This document shows, in pieces, positions 22,511-34,312 of a stretch of DNA of 64,000 nucleotides. Below the pieces are notes generated by a model. It ran no database searches. It was not told where the DNA came from and saw nothing but the letters and a program-made list of their open reading frames with translations. This DNA comes from Trogon surrucura. Its lineage: Eukaryota > Chordata > Aves > Trogoniformes > Trogonidae. The position numbers and the translations under genes are program-made. The stretch is taken from the NCBI GenBank assembly GCA_020746105.1, contig CM036617.1:204373971-204437970 (forward strand). Direction: 5' to 3'. Each line of letters starts with the position of its first letter. The stretch's first letter is position 1.

Positions 22511-25500
22511 GCACTAATGTTTGGATAAAACAAATAAATGTAGCACATGATATTTTCTGCTGAAAAAAAAGATAAAGAAACAAAAAATAAGGAAGAAAAT
22601 GAAATTTCCCTGTAAAACAGCCTCCAAAGAGCTTCCAGTGACAACTCTTCTTGCAGTGAAGAGGTATAAACTTTGACTCAATCCGTTATATCCCTTTGTG
22701 CTGGTAACACTTCTACTTTCAGTTCTACTTCCACAGCAATGGACAAAAATCAATGTCCAGCTTGGGAGCAAGGGAGATGGATCTACAACTTTTCTTTCAA
22801 TACTTCAAAGGGTTTTTGTATGTCACTTTAGTTGTGTACATCAATTATATATGTGTGTTCATCTGCTACAGCTATGGTTGTGTCCCTCATTTTTAAAACC
22901 CTAAGAAAAACCAAAATTATTTTTAAAACTCCAAGAAAATCAACACCATTTGGAGACATTCCCCTCCGCTGAACTATTCCTCATGATTGATGAGCTGATC
23001 AGTGGCCTCACAGTCCCACTTTCAGTGTAGATATCTTCAAAGTTATTCATGTTCCTTTAATCATGGCCAATGGTTTCTGATTAACAGAGGGTCTTTGCAA
23101 CCACTCTCTAAGCTGTCTCTTTCTTTGGTAGCTTTGATTTTTGGGGGGAAACAAAGCATTGATCCAGAGGAACTGCAGTGACTTTGATGTTAAGGTCCCT
23201 TTATTGCACTTGGCTAAATCTCTGCTTTACAAACATGTCTTCTCCCTCTTCATGCTGTCTCTGTAAGACTCATTTATGTAAAATTCAGAAAAACAGAGGA
23301 ATAGAAATAAATAAAAAAAAAAAAAGGTTTAAGGATCTTGAAATCTTCTGTGTAGGGCAGAATCCACCATGCTTTTGTAAGTTTTTAGGCAGCAACTGTA
23401 TGTGCCTTTTTAGACCAACATCTATAAAGACAGTCTGCAGCCTCCTGCTCTCCAGCCTCACCAGACCCCTGTGCCCTGTTCTTGCCAACCATGCAGGGTG
23501 TTAGTCACGGTGTAAGTGTCATTTTATTTTATTCTCTAACTGGAGAGGGTTTTAAGGTGACCGATCTTCCAATGAATATGAAAAAGTCACATTTTAGAGC
23601 CTTGTCATTTAGAAGGATCATCCTGAAAAAGAAGATTCATTAATTAGTTATACTGGCAATCTCTTTAATTAGGCATTGCTAAGTACCTTCAGTCTTTGTG
23701 ATCTTTAGTGTTCTTAGCTTGTTGTACTTTATTTACATATTTTTTGGACATGTACGTAATTCCTAATTAAGGCTGTAGAGTCTACTCCAGCTATTTCAAG
23801 ATGTCACGTACTGTAGATCTTCAGACATGTTTACTGGATGTCTGCTGAATTTAAATTACCCCTTTAATCAGACCAGAAAACCTGTACCCTTTTTTGGGGG
23901 GGTACAAGAACACCCACCAGAGACATCCAAGGGAAGCTAATCCAGTTTCTAGGAGGTTTTAAGCATGGGAGCAAATGAAAGACGCTTACAAAATAAAAGC
24001 TTTCAAAAGGTTTCTGTCAGGAATTTTAAAAAGACAATTTACCCTCAGGGAAATCCTTCTGACATCAGGTTGTCAAAGGCACATCCCCACCACGGTGGTC
24101 TGCGGGAGAGAGCTGAACAGCACCGGATCATGTTGGGATTTCAGGAGACTCAGGCAAGCATGATGTTTCTCAAAACTTTGTAACCTAAAGGAAGACCAGG
24201 CATTCACATACCCGATGTGAGCCACAGCCCCTGAATGATAAATTTTAGCAAGGAGGAACCTGAAGAAACAAGGAGTGCTGCTCTAGTTTCCTGGCATTCC
24301 CCCCGATTGAAACAAGCAGTCCTTTGAAGAAAGGATCTTCATTTCTTTGAGATGTTTCCCTCCTTTGCACCAGTTTGGCCAAATGCATTTTAGTTAACGT
24401 CTCCACCCTGATATCCCATTTCTATCTGCTCTGTTTCTATTTTTAAAGGTAGAAGAGAGGGTCTTTTGCAGGGGACAATACTACAGAGACACAGAACTTG
24501 AAGAGAGGACAAGAATATTGTTTTCTCCACATCTAGCTTACCTGATCCTAACAAAACTCTGTTTTGTACTTGCTAGCTTACTTTGATCTATCTGCCCCAA
24601 TGTTATCCATCAAGGTATTGCTCTCTGGTCTTTACACTTATTGGTAACAGTGATCAATATACAACAATAGCAGCACTTTTTTTTTGAAAAGTCTGTGCTC
24701 CCTATTCCTCAAGACTTGCTGCCACTGCTTTCTCCAGATTTAACCTTGTCTTTCATAGGTGCTTAGGTCCGCCTAAGATAAGCTTGAGCTTATACCTTGC
24801 GCTGGCCAGCTACTGCCCTTATACTAAGAGATAATCATATAAATAAAATGGGTGAATATTTCTGTGCCACCTCCACAGTTTACAGCACCCCAGTTCATAA
24901 GTGTATTAATAAACTCTGATGAACAGTCCCCGCAAAAGCACTTTCCCTTATCCTCAGAGATAAGGGAAAGAAGGAGAATATGAATAAGGTGTGCAAAAGA
25001 TAAAACCTACCCGGGCATTTATGCAGAACAGAGCTGGAAGGTCTGGACCTGATGATTGCTAGAAGAAATCAGGCCCTGATTAGCGGGGGGAGGTAAGAGA
25101 TGCTGTGACCCCCCCTCAGGTTACTGGGGTGAGTCAGCACCAGTGGGGCTGCAGTACACCACAATTAATTATGCTGAGGCAGTTCTCTCTCTGACTTGTT
25201 AGCCATAAAATAAAGCTCTTTACTGCAGCAAATCTTTTAAATCCTGAGGGGGGAAAAAATAAAAAAAAAAAATGCTCAGGCTTCTCACATATACACAGAG
25301 CTGTACCTGGCAATCACTTGGCAGAAAAGAAAATAGTGGCTTAGGATGCAAGTGCTGTAGGGAAGGTACCATCCTTTTATCTCAGCCTTTCTGCAGTGTC
25401 CTGCATTGGCAACCCTGGTCTGTGTGTGCAATGATAACAGAAATATGTAAATAATGGTGACAGGAGTAATAAGAATATTTCTTGTCCCTGGTACACAGAG

Positions 25501-25686
25501 ACATGAGGGTTTGGCAGGTGATGCTGCTGCCTTCAGCAGGGAGTGCTTTTCCAGCTTGGCCTGGCTCTGTGAAACCAAAGCACAATCTTGTCTGTCAGAT
25601 GCATATTTTCTCAGAAAACTCAAAATCTGGGGGGCAAAGACTGTGTCACAGCCAAACACGCTCAGCTATCGGCTCTCTCAGAGTAG
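22511..25686. other. Single-copy non-coding stretch
   Basis: An A-rich segment (about 22560-22610) follows the CR1. From 23560 to 23900 the sequence is AT-rich with repeated TTAATTAG and CCTAATTAAGG cores, like a conserved non-coding element. From 24770 to 25272 there is a possible retrocopy or LTR-like segment: it ends in AATAAA (25209-25214) followed about 40 bases later by an A-rich run (25254-25272). No gene is identified. Confidence 0.4.
24941..24970. repeat. Perfect 12-bp inverted repeat with 6-base loop
   Basis: CTTTCCCTTATC (24941-24952) and GATAAGGGAAAG (24959-24970) are exact reverse complements around the loop CTCAGA. One arm is all pyrimidine except for one A, the other all purine except for one T. 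It would form a stable hairpin in RNA. Confidence 0.88.
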
Positions 25687-25868
25687 TTAGGTGCTGTACT
25701 TGGCTTCAGTTTCTTCACTGCGGTGAAATGCTTTCACATCCTGAAAGTCTTTGGATGAACACAGTGGAGATTTGCGCCTCTGCATGTCCTTCCCACTGGA
25801 GAAGGAAGTATCATGTCTCACATACTCTCCAGAGGCACACATGACATCCTGTAAAGATTTTCCATTAG
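25687..25868 (-). CDS. Candidate terminal coding exon, unknown protein
   Basis: On the minus strand a pyrimidine tract (TTTTTCCCCTGTGTTTTTCT) runs into TTTAG at 25873-25869, a strong splice acceptor. The exon would start at 25868 with the last two bases of a split codon (phase 1), then 59 codons, then TAA at 25689-25687. The peptide is hydrophilic, rich in Ser, Lys, Asp and Glu, with no membrane segment, and ends SEETEAKYST. It holds two related pieces, SSGKDMQ and SSKDFQDV, and LQDV is echoed by FQDV. This looks like a disordered or cytoplasmic C-terminal tail. I do not recognise the family. No preceding exon was identified at higher coordinates, and I saw no AATAAA or ATTAAA on the minus strand within about 400 bases downstream. 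A chance frame remains possible. Confidence 0.35.
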
Positions 25869-25954
25869 CTAAAAGAAAAACACAGGGGAAAAAGAAGGAT
25901 AAATCATTACTGACCAGCCTGATTGCCTCTGTGCTGCCAAGTCTAACTCTGTGG

Positions 25955-26757
25955 TAGGGGAGGACAGAGGGTGCTGACTTTAGCAGAGCTTTCAACACTC
26001 TGTACCATGCATAGTAATCTTATAGCCCGGTAAGCAGAGTATGGACTAGATAGATGGGGAAGAAGGGACATAAAACCTGTCCAGACTACTGGACTGAAAG
26101 GACAGTGGCTGATGTCTCAATGGTCTACCCAGGAGCCAGTTGTGGGTGGTGCTCCTCAGGGACCAGTACTAGGGCTGGTACTCCGTGATGCCTTCATCAG
26201 CAACCTGACTGATGGGAGGAGATGAACTCTCAGCAAGGTGACACTGCATTAGGAGGCAGGCGGGTGTGCAGGAAGACAGGGAAGACTTTCAGAGCAGCTT
26301 CAACAAGCTGGAAGAGTGTAAGCATGGACAAACTGCAGGAAGTCTAACACAGGACCACCAAGATGGTGAAGTGGGTTGGGTGCATGTGATGCATGAGAGG
26401 AGTCTAAGGAGGCATGGCTAGTTTAGCCTTGAGAAGAGCAGGTTAAGGGGGACTGCACTGCTGTCCTCCCCTGCGTGAAGTGGAAGTACTGGCTTCCACT
26501 ACCATAGAGGAAACAAATCCAGGCTCTTCTCAGTCAACTTGCACAGGTTGCAGCATGGGTAATGCCAGACTGACACAGGGAAAAGAAATTTTGCAGTGAG
26601 AACACATACACAGAAGAGAATGCTCAAACTGGTTTGGATTCTCCATTCGTGATGTTCAAAGCTCAGCTGGGCAAGGCCCTCAGCAACCGGCTCTTTGACA
26701 TTTGCCCCACTCTGACACCTCCAGAGGTCCCTTCCAACCTAAATCATTTTATGAGTA
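25955..26757 (+). mobile_element. Old CR1 LINE fragment, plus strand
   Basis: This plus-strand CR1-like copy is heavily diverged. It starts near a GCTGACTTTAGCAGAGCTTT block equivalent to the CR1 DFSKAFDT motif, passes CTCCTCAGGGACCAGTACTA (the GVPQGSVLG block), and ends in GAGGTCCCTTCCAACCTAAA followed by TCATTTTATGA, a typical CR1 3' end. Many indels and stops are present. It appears internally deleted, since about 800 bases cover a region that normally takes roughly twice that. It is among the most diverged CR1 copies here. Confidence 0.8.
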
Positions 26758-29527
26758 TATGGGTTTTGTGAAACTGATTTCCCCTTCCCATTAGAAATAT
26801 TTTTTTAATGAAATGATAGGACAGGTCTGTAACATGTAAGTATTGGATGTACTTCATGGGATGACACCAGCCTAACAAGGAGTGCAGTGGGTTTGCTGTC
26901 AAACTTTTGCACAACTTCATCTCATGGTAAAGAGTACCACTCTATCTTAGTCACTAGTAAGTGCCACTAAACATAAACCTGTGTAAAAATGATATATAGC
27001 AGTGAATCTCAGAAGACAGCTTCTCCCCATAAAATCCGCACATGACATATTGTCACAAGAGATTTATATGAAGATGATGGTAAACCTTTTTTCAGCCTGA
27101 TAAACTACACCGGTTGTGCTGCAGAGCTGGCGTATTATTCAGTTGGTTATCAGCATCCAACAGTCTTGGGAAAATTCAGCTGATACTAGATATGTCATAT
27201 TGCAACATACATAAAGCCCAGCACCCTAGCTTGTCTTTACATTATAGTGCTCGTAATTGTCAAAGGAGGAGAAGACCACTGGAAAAATTAATCAGGCATA
27301 TCGAGATAAGACCCATTACTTTTGCATGTTTTAGAACACACACTAGCTAACAGAATATTGCTAAACGAAAGGGTTTTTCTGATCACAGGAGCCCAGACCT
27401 CAGCAAACACCATGATTGCCCAGGTCCTCACTAGGTGCTTCCTTCAGTGACACCACAATGCCCACTGGTTTTCCTTAAGGAAAATGAAGTCAGTGACATA
27501 GGATCAAATTGCTTCAAGTGAAGATGTGGTTGAACTACAACTGTCTCCAGGAATCTCATTCCTCTGACATTTATTTTCTTAGAAGGGTTTCCCTTGATTA
27601 TTTGGTCATGTGTAGTGAAAGAAGAGATCTCCCCAGGAAAATATGGGTTCTCTGGGGGCGTGGAGTTTTCCCATAATAACTCTGTCCCAGAGCAAAATCT
27701 TCACTGCTCCATAAGCATCAGTTTAAGATATATTGCTGTGAAAAAAGAAAACCAGTCTGTCCTCCTCAAAGTGCAAGAGATTCCAGCCACTCTCTCAGAG
27801 AATTTTTTAAAGCTACCTTTGAAGTAAATATGACTTCAAGCTGTCAGTGCTATAGGTACTAAAACAAGAAAGAGGACAGCCACTGCTAAGAAAAGCAATT
27901 TTATGGTCTGTGAAAATATTGTCTGTAGTGAGAAACCGAATGTGCTGCTTAATTGTTGTGCTCTCCACTCCATACTTGTCCCATCACCAGCTGCCTACTA
28001 CAGCCTGCGCGGTGGCCTGTTCCTAAACCTAACCCTAACAGTGCCTCCTCTGCCATAGCTTGAAACCTCAGGGTTTCAAGAGGGAGAGGCAGGAGTTACT
28101 CTTGTACTAATCTTCCAGGATCACTGCTGTCAGTGGTGGGAGAGAGGGTGAATAGGAGTGCAGTTGTTGCCATAGGGGCACAGTGATGAATTCGTGTGCT
28201 GCTATAAAAGTCTTGGGCACCTGGGGCAACTGGGACAGGTGGGTCCAAGGGGAGGAATGCATTTACTGACTGAAATGCAATATGAAGCAATATGGTCAGA
28301 GAAGTTGGTGCCCTAATCACATTACTGTGTGCTAGAGCTGCTGGGGAGTTATTTAAAATGACTTAAGATTGCAGCTGAGAAAAGCAGCTCTTGCAGAGCA
28401 GCCTGAGGAAGAGACTGTGTGTCACGGCTGTCAACCTTCTCCTCTTCTACCAGGAGAAAAATAGAAATAACCCTCTGAAATAAGCACAGCCGCCAGCAGC
28501 ATCTGTCTGCAGGACAGTTGTGACCTGGGTGACACCACCTGTGCCGTGACCAGCCACTTTCACCCTCCTTGGGTGCCTGAAGGGCTGCAGGGCTGTGACA
28601 GGCAGAGGTTGGCAGGAGTTTCTGATGTCTGGAAACACCCTGGTCCCCAGAGCCCGAGCAATATGGAAACAGAGGGAACAGATCCCTGCCGAATGCTGTC
28701 CATCACGGCTGCTACCATCACATCGTGGAAAAAGAAGACACATTCCAAGTCCCATTTGCTATTCTTTGAGCTTCTCAGCTACTGCGAAGACTTTCGCCAA
28801 CAGTGCCATTAAACATGAGGAGTTTAACACACCTTCCCCTTTGTCCAGAGAGGGAGGATGTTCTCAAGTTAAGGGAAACTCAGTTCTCATTCTTACATTT
28901 TGGATCTATTCAGTCTGTGACCCAGGACAGATTTTCAGTGATTCCTCTAGGCCCTGATTTCACTATTTCTGAAATAGAGGTGACAGCTCTTTTGACATAC
29001 AATGTTCAATGTCGATGCGAGTGTAACAGCTTTGAGATATTCAGATGGGAGGGGAAAAAAAGATGTTATTTTTACTAGACTTCAATTTCACTGTCAAGAC
29101 CTTATAAAACAGGCAACAGATAGTAAGACCAAGAATATTTGCTTTCTAGACATTAATTTACAGAGAAATTTTGCTGCCTACTGATGCTGACACCCATCAA
29201 TATTTACTAGCCAAGAACGGTCAACCGGGAGGAGCGTCCTAAACCTGTCAGGAGATTTGGATTGCTCCTGGTTATTCCCTTCAACAGCCGAAGGCACATG
29301 CAACCCTATATTTTCCTTGGACATTGTCAAATTGTAAAATCAAGCAAAGATTAATAAGTTCTTGTTATTTACTTATAGCAGTTCAGAGCATGACCCCTGC
29401 AGAAGGGGGTGTAGCACGGCCTCAGGTTGGTCTGATGATCAAAAAAACAGTATCTGTCTTAACAGAAGACTAAATCATCCCTAATGATACACCTTAAAAA
29501 ACTATACCATACTACAGCATAAAAGGA
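26758..29527. other. Single-copy stretch
   Basis: There is no recognised repeat family. It holds a weak plus-strand exon candidate (27583-27827, listed separately) and a short telomere-like string CCTAAACCTAACCCTAA (28022-28038). Confidence 0.4.
27583..27827 (+). CDS. Weak candidate terminal exon, unknown protein
   Basis: An acceptor-like tract (TTCCTCTGACATTTATTTTC then TTAG) ends at 27582. From 27583 there are two bases of a split codon, 80 open codons and a TAA at 27825. The predicted peptide has alternating hydrophobic and charged residues (CSISISLRYIAVKKENQSV), like beta-strands. I recognise no family. No AATAAA follows closely. Chance frames of this length are common in the window, so this is weak. 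Confidence 0.17.
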
Positions 29528-29806
29528 TATCACAGAATCACAGAATCACAGAATGTTAGAGGTTGGAAGGGACCTTAAAGATCATCTAGTCCAACCCTCC
29601 TGCCAGAGCAGGATCACCTACAGCAGAGCGCACAGGAACACGTCCAGGCGGGTTTTGAATGTCTCAAGAGAAGGAGATTCCACAACCTCCCTGGGCAGCC
29701 TCTTCCAGTGCTTGGTCACCCTCACAGTAAAAAAGTTTTTCCTCATATTTTTCTGGAACCTCCTGTGTTCCAGCTTCCACCCTTTACCCCTTGTCTTGTG
29801 ATATGT
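29528..29806 (-). mobile_element. CR1 LINE 3' fragment, minus strand
   Basis: The fragment starts with CACAGAATCACAGAATCACA in antisense form and continues through the block encoding the CR1 C-terminus ([20 protein letters not shown] on the minus strand). It is truncated on its 5' side near 29806, after the CTTTACCCCTTGTCTTGTGA region. It is about 280 bases long and closely related to the copies at 22097 and 46602. Confidence 0.92.
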
Positions 29807-30905
29807 TACCATCCATGCTACAGTGGCCTTTCTGACTCTGCAAGGGCATCAAGTCTTGGTCCTCTAGGCTGAGCAGAGGGGTCAGCATAATGTGGTATTT
29901 CTAGTACTGAATTTTTATTCATTTTACAATATTCTCAGTACATAGTTTACTTCTTTCAGTCACTGTAAATCCCTGATGGTGGTGAAATCAGAGGATCGAG
30001 TAGAATTATTTATACACAGCAATATTATAAAGAGCGAAATTAATGAGAACGATATTATGGGCAGGACTGAAGGAGGGCTTCCTGCCACGGGGACCTGATT
30101 TGATTGTTCATCTCCCAGAGGGACTCTTCTGATGCGAGCACTGGCAACTTGATCCCGTGAAACGCTGACAACTAACTCAGACGGTGAAAAATGCTGGAAA
30201 AGGATCTTTTATACAACACTTTCTACTGCTGAGGAATCATATCTAAGCCTCCTGGGGACACCTGTCCCCATGACCTGGAGGGGTGGTAGAGGTGGCTGGA
30301 GGTGCCCGATACACCTGTCCAGTGTCCTGGGGAGTGACCAGCTGTGACAGGAGAGGAGTCCAACATTCAGAAATAGCCACTGCCATTCAGTGCATCACCA
30401 GGTGGGCTGAGATATCAAGTCACTATGGATGCGCTTTTCAGACAGCAAATTGCCCATTGGTTATTTCCCAAGGAATTGTATTCTCCGTAGGATCCCAAAT
30501 ATTCACAACACATTTCTCAGTTTTGAGAGGGGGTTATTTCAATTCCAATATGATGTCTATGTGGCTACTATAAAGCAGGAGGCAATAGTGTGTGAAGTAC
30601 ATTTTTCCTAGTAAGTCAGAAATATTGATTAACTAGTTCAAGCTCTAGTGAATCCCAGAGAAAAACAAACACGTTAAAAGCCTGACTATTGCTTTTGATT
30701 GAGGTTTATATGGGAGTGAGTTTGCCAGACTCTTAAAAACTGTGAACTGTAAGAGAAAAATTAATACTAAAGATATTCTTTCCATATACTTCCATCCAAA
30801 CTCATACGCTGATAAAGCATATGTGAAACAAGTCAAATAGCTTATCACCAGCACAATCCCATAGCCTCCCAATATTCACAGCCAACGTACACATTCCTAA
30901 ACAGA
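29807..30905. other. Single-copy non-coding stretch
   Basis: Nothing recognisable is seen. Confidence 0.45.
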
Positions 30906-30948
30906 TTCAGGTCCCTTCCAAGCCAAAGCATTCTATGATTCTATGACT
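30906..30948 (+). mobile_element. Very short CR1 3' tail, plus strand
   Basis: TTCAGGTCCCTTCCAAGCC, then TTCTATGATTCTATGAC, is the last 40 or so bases of a CR1 element, including two copies of its terminal 8-base repeat. It is an extreme 5' truncation. Confidence 0.85.
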
Positions 30949-33900
30949 GCTAAGCTTGTCTGCTGCAAAATCAGCCTCTGCTCTTCATGGCCAGCTATCA
31001 TCCCTGTCCTTCAAGGACCGATTCAGGTGCAGTGAGCAGGAAGGTTAATTCAGTTTGTGTTCGACTGCTGGCAGGTCAGCAGGTTTCTGGGAAGTGGTCG
31101 TGCTCAGAGTTGTGTTATCGATTCCTCTTGATGCCAGGCTCATGCATCGGGCACTGCACCCTGTGGCACAGGGACACGGCGTCCTGCGGCAAGCGGGGCA
31201 CCTCACCTTGGCGCACTCTGCAACAGCCAACCTTGACATAAAACGCAAAGCCTTTCATTTCTGATTAGTGCGTGGTCGTGTGCTCACCACCACTTACACT
31301 TTCAAGGAGGTGCCATCGAATATTGGAAAGCACTTCTGCAGCTGGGTAATTGAATTCAGAGCAACCCATTCCTGAATGGAAAGTTAATAACTTGGCAACC
31401 TCAGGCTTTACCTTTACTAACTCCTTCACAAACACTCAAGGAACAGTCCTCTTCATTTTTATGAAATAAAGAAGCTTCTTAAGACTTGCAAGAATCATGT
31501 CGCTTGTGCAACTTCTCCATTCATACTTTTATTACACTTGTATTTCATATCCAGCATATTTGCCCTGAAACACTCATCTTTAACTCTAAAATGAATGATA
31601 CCACTTACCAAAAGCACTGCTTGCAGAATGCAGAGACGCCATTTGTGCGATCTAGGTAATTTCAACACGGACCGAGCAAACAGAAGTTCACACAAAAAAA
31701 AATTGTGTTTCATGTTGGACTAACCCAAATATGCCCAGGTTGCTGTTATCACAATAACTGTGTTGCCAACGTTGTCACTAATGCAGTAGTAGGTAAGATG
31801 CTCACCATTGTAACTTCTGTTCAGGACAGATGAGAAATCTGGGTGTAAGAAAGGCCCAAGGCCTCCCATCTCTTACCCAAGAGGAAAGTTCACAGAAACT
31901 TAAGAAGGAATTTTCTACCTGGAAAATTTTTTAATGCTCTTATCTCAGCATTCAGAAAAGTCCTGCAGTCTTGCTAAACATAATTTTTGGTCTACTCTGA
32001 GTAACTGGAGCTGGTGCAGTAAAGGTGCATGGCAAATATAAGAAATATGTCTAAAGGTAGTAAAAAAAGAAATTGCTTGATTCACTCTCTTGGAATTTAT
32101 TCCCAACATTTATAGCAAACTGAATAATCAAGTGAGTAAAGCTGTACTTCAGACTCGGTATAAATTCAGGACTAATCTGATTATAGAAATAATTCTTTTG
32201 CAGGGGGAGGTAATATGTTGACTGAGATCTAAAACCCGAATACACCGGGAAAGAGAAACGTAGCACAAGAAAGCATATATCTGTGCTATAGTTTAATTAC
32301 AGGGAAGCACATAACACACAAAAAACTCCACCTCCTCTTTCTGAAAAAAACAAACATGCAAACTGAGCAAGAAATGGAAGTAATTCTGTTTGTCTGAGAA
32401 ATATCACAGCAGGACCTCCAGAGAAAATGGTGGGAGTGGTTGTCTTTGTCTTGCAGCACCCTGTGCATGTCACCTCGCTGCACCAAGACTGCCCTCATGG
32501 CTTCTGCAGTGATAAAGGACAACTGTGCAAAAGCCAGCAGTTTTTGTTTACAGGATTTTTTTCTCCCTTTGATTTGGCATTTTCAATGGATTTTTTCCTG
32601 AAAGCTCTTTTAAGTAACCTCAGACCTCCTGTAAAACTGCGTTCAGGGACATGCATTTGAGTCATTCCTAGCTGGGGTGAAATCTCGGTGGGGCAGCGGG
32701 CTGTTACGGGGAGAAGTGTTGCTCCTCTGAGCTGCACAACTTCCATCCAGTGTGAGCGGTGACCTTCGGCTTAGGGTGCAAAGCTGGACCCTGTCAGCAC
32801 TCTTCAGCTTAGGGCATGAAACCAGACCCTAATGGATGTCTCTTCTGTATGTTCCACAAGGTCCCATGGGTGATCAGGTCCACCTGCTCTGGAAGATGTC
32901 ATCCCTACAGCAAAACATACATCCCTCCCAAAAAATTCTAACTCAGGATTTTTTGCCATTGCCTCTTACTTGATCTCTGAGCAGCTTTGGGTGGCAGCGC
33001 CCTCACAGTTTGAACCTACCACTGGTGGAGGCTGGGCAGTGAAAGTAAGAAAGAATGATAGCTTTGAAAATGCCGTAATGGGTAGATCATGTCTTCTGGT
33101 CTTGTGAGAAAAAGAAAGAATCTGCCTGCTGGGACCTTTTATTCAATGCTTCCTCCAATTACCTGTGATTTCTGTCAATTTCAGCATATATACTAATACC
33201 CTCTTCGCCTTTAATTCCAGTTATTTTCAGTCACTCTGGTGTTGTGAATAAAATTTAAAAAAAAAAAAAAAAAAGAGCCCTATCTTCAGGCTGAGAATTG
33301 CTACAGTGGTGTGGGAATTTATAAGGAAAGTCCAACCCAGGGTAGCTTGGCAAGTCATGGTGTGACACATCCACCTGAGCCAAGCACTGCCATGTTACCT
33401 CCACACAGAGCACAGCTCGATGCCAATATACACTGGGAAACAGTCTTCAGACACCTACTGAGAGACTGTCACAGGTCAAAGATTGGGAACTGCAAAAATC
33501 AAATCAGGAAGAGGATAGTTCACATTGCAGGTCTGCCAGCTGACAAGGAAGCAGAGGAGCTGGTGGAAGCATATAAAACCTCAGCACAGTTAGACATTGA
33601 CAGACATGGAGCAATCTCCAGAGGAACTGAAATGGTTGGACGAATGGCAGCATCACTTTGAGACTCCCAGTCTCTCTACTGATTTTTCTTATCCCAGAAA
33701 AAGAGGATAAAGCAATACAATAGAATAGAGGAGACTGCATTCATTAAAGCATTTCTATATCTGCTCTGCATTTTTCAGACCTCAAGGAAATCTCTGTCAG
33801 GGAAATCTAAGTCTTTGGGAAAAGGATATCTCATGTAATGCTGGAAATGAGGCTGTAATTTCACAGTAAAACAGGATCTGATGATCTTACATTAAATGTG

Positions 33901-34149
33901 ATTTAACTTATCTCATTAAATGCTCTTCCTATTATTGCCCATTGTCGAGTAGCAGCAGATATCTGGGGCATTGCTGGATGGTTCCCTGGGAAGAACTCAG
34001 TGATGCAGAAAATCTGTGTATATTTTTAAGGTCATATATTTTAGTGTCACATTTACAGTGATCCTTGAGTACAGAACTACAGCACATAAACCAGGCTTGT
34101 ATGTCTGCTTGCTTCCTTCCTTCTGTCTCGTCCCATACCTGCCTGGCAG
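30949..34149. other. Single-copy stretch with one A-tailed segment
   Basis: No gene is recognised. At 33247-33274 an AATAAA runs almost directly into 18 A residues, suggesting a polyadenylated retrocopy end or a chance A tract. A 117-codon plus frame (33311-33661) follows, with a protein-like second half (PADKEAEELVEAYKTSAQ) but no recognised family. Confidence 0.4.
33257..33274. repeat. Poly(A) tract of 18 bases preceded by AATAAA
   Basis: The sequence GTGAATAAAATTT runs into 18 A. A signal 10-30 bases before the tail is normal for a transcript; here the gap is only about four bases. No target duplication of the flank GAGCCCTATC was spotted upstream. Confidence 0.8.
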
Positions 34150-34312
34150 GGATCATGCCTGCCTCAGGACTCTGGTCACAGACGCTCTTCAGAAACATGA
34201 CCCAAAGCTGTTGGGGATCCATGTAACCAAAAGTAATTATCCACGTCATGACTTTCCAAGGCATTTAGACCTTTGCTTACCTGACGAGGAATCAAACTGC
34301 AGTTTATCCTAA
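34150..34312 (+). CDS. Weak candidate terminal exon, unknown protein
   Basis: A long pyrimidine-rich tract (CTTGCTTCCTTCCTTCTGTC onward) ends in GGCAG at 34149, a good acceptor. The segment starts with the last base of a split codon, then 53 codons, then TAA at 34310-34312. The peptide is charged and ends PDEESNCSLS. An ATTAAA lies about 95 bases downstream (34406-34411). No family is recognised. The opposite strand is also open here (33932-34264), which weakens the case. Confidence 0.2.
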
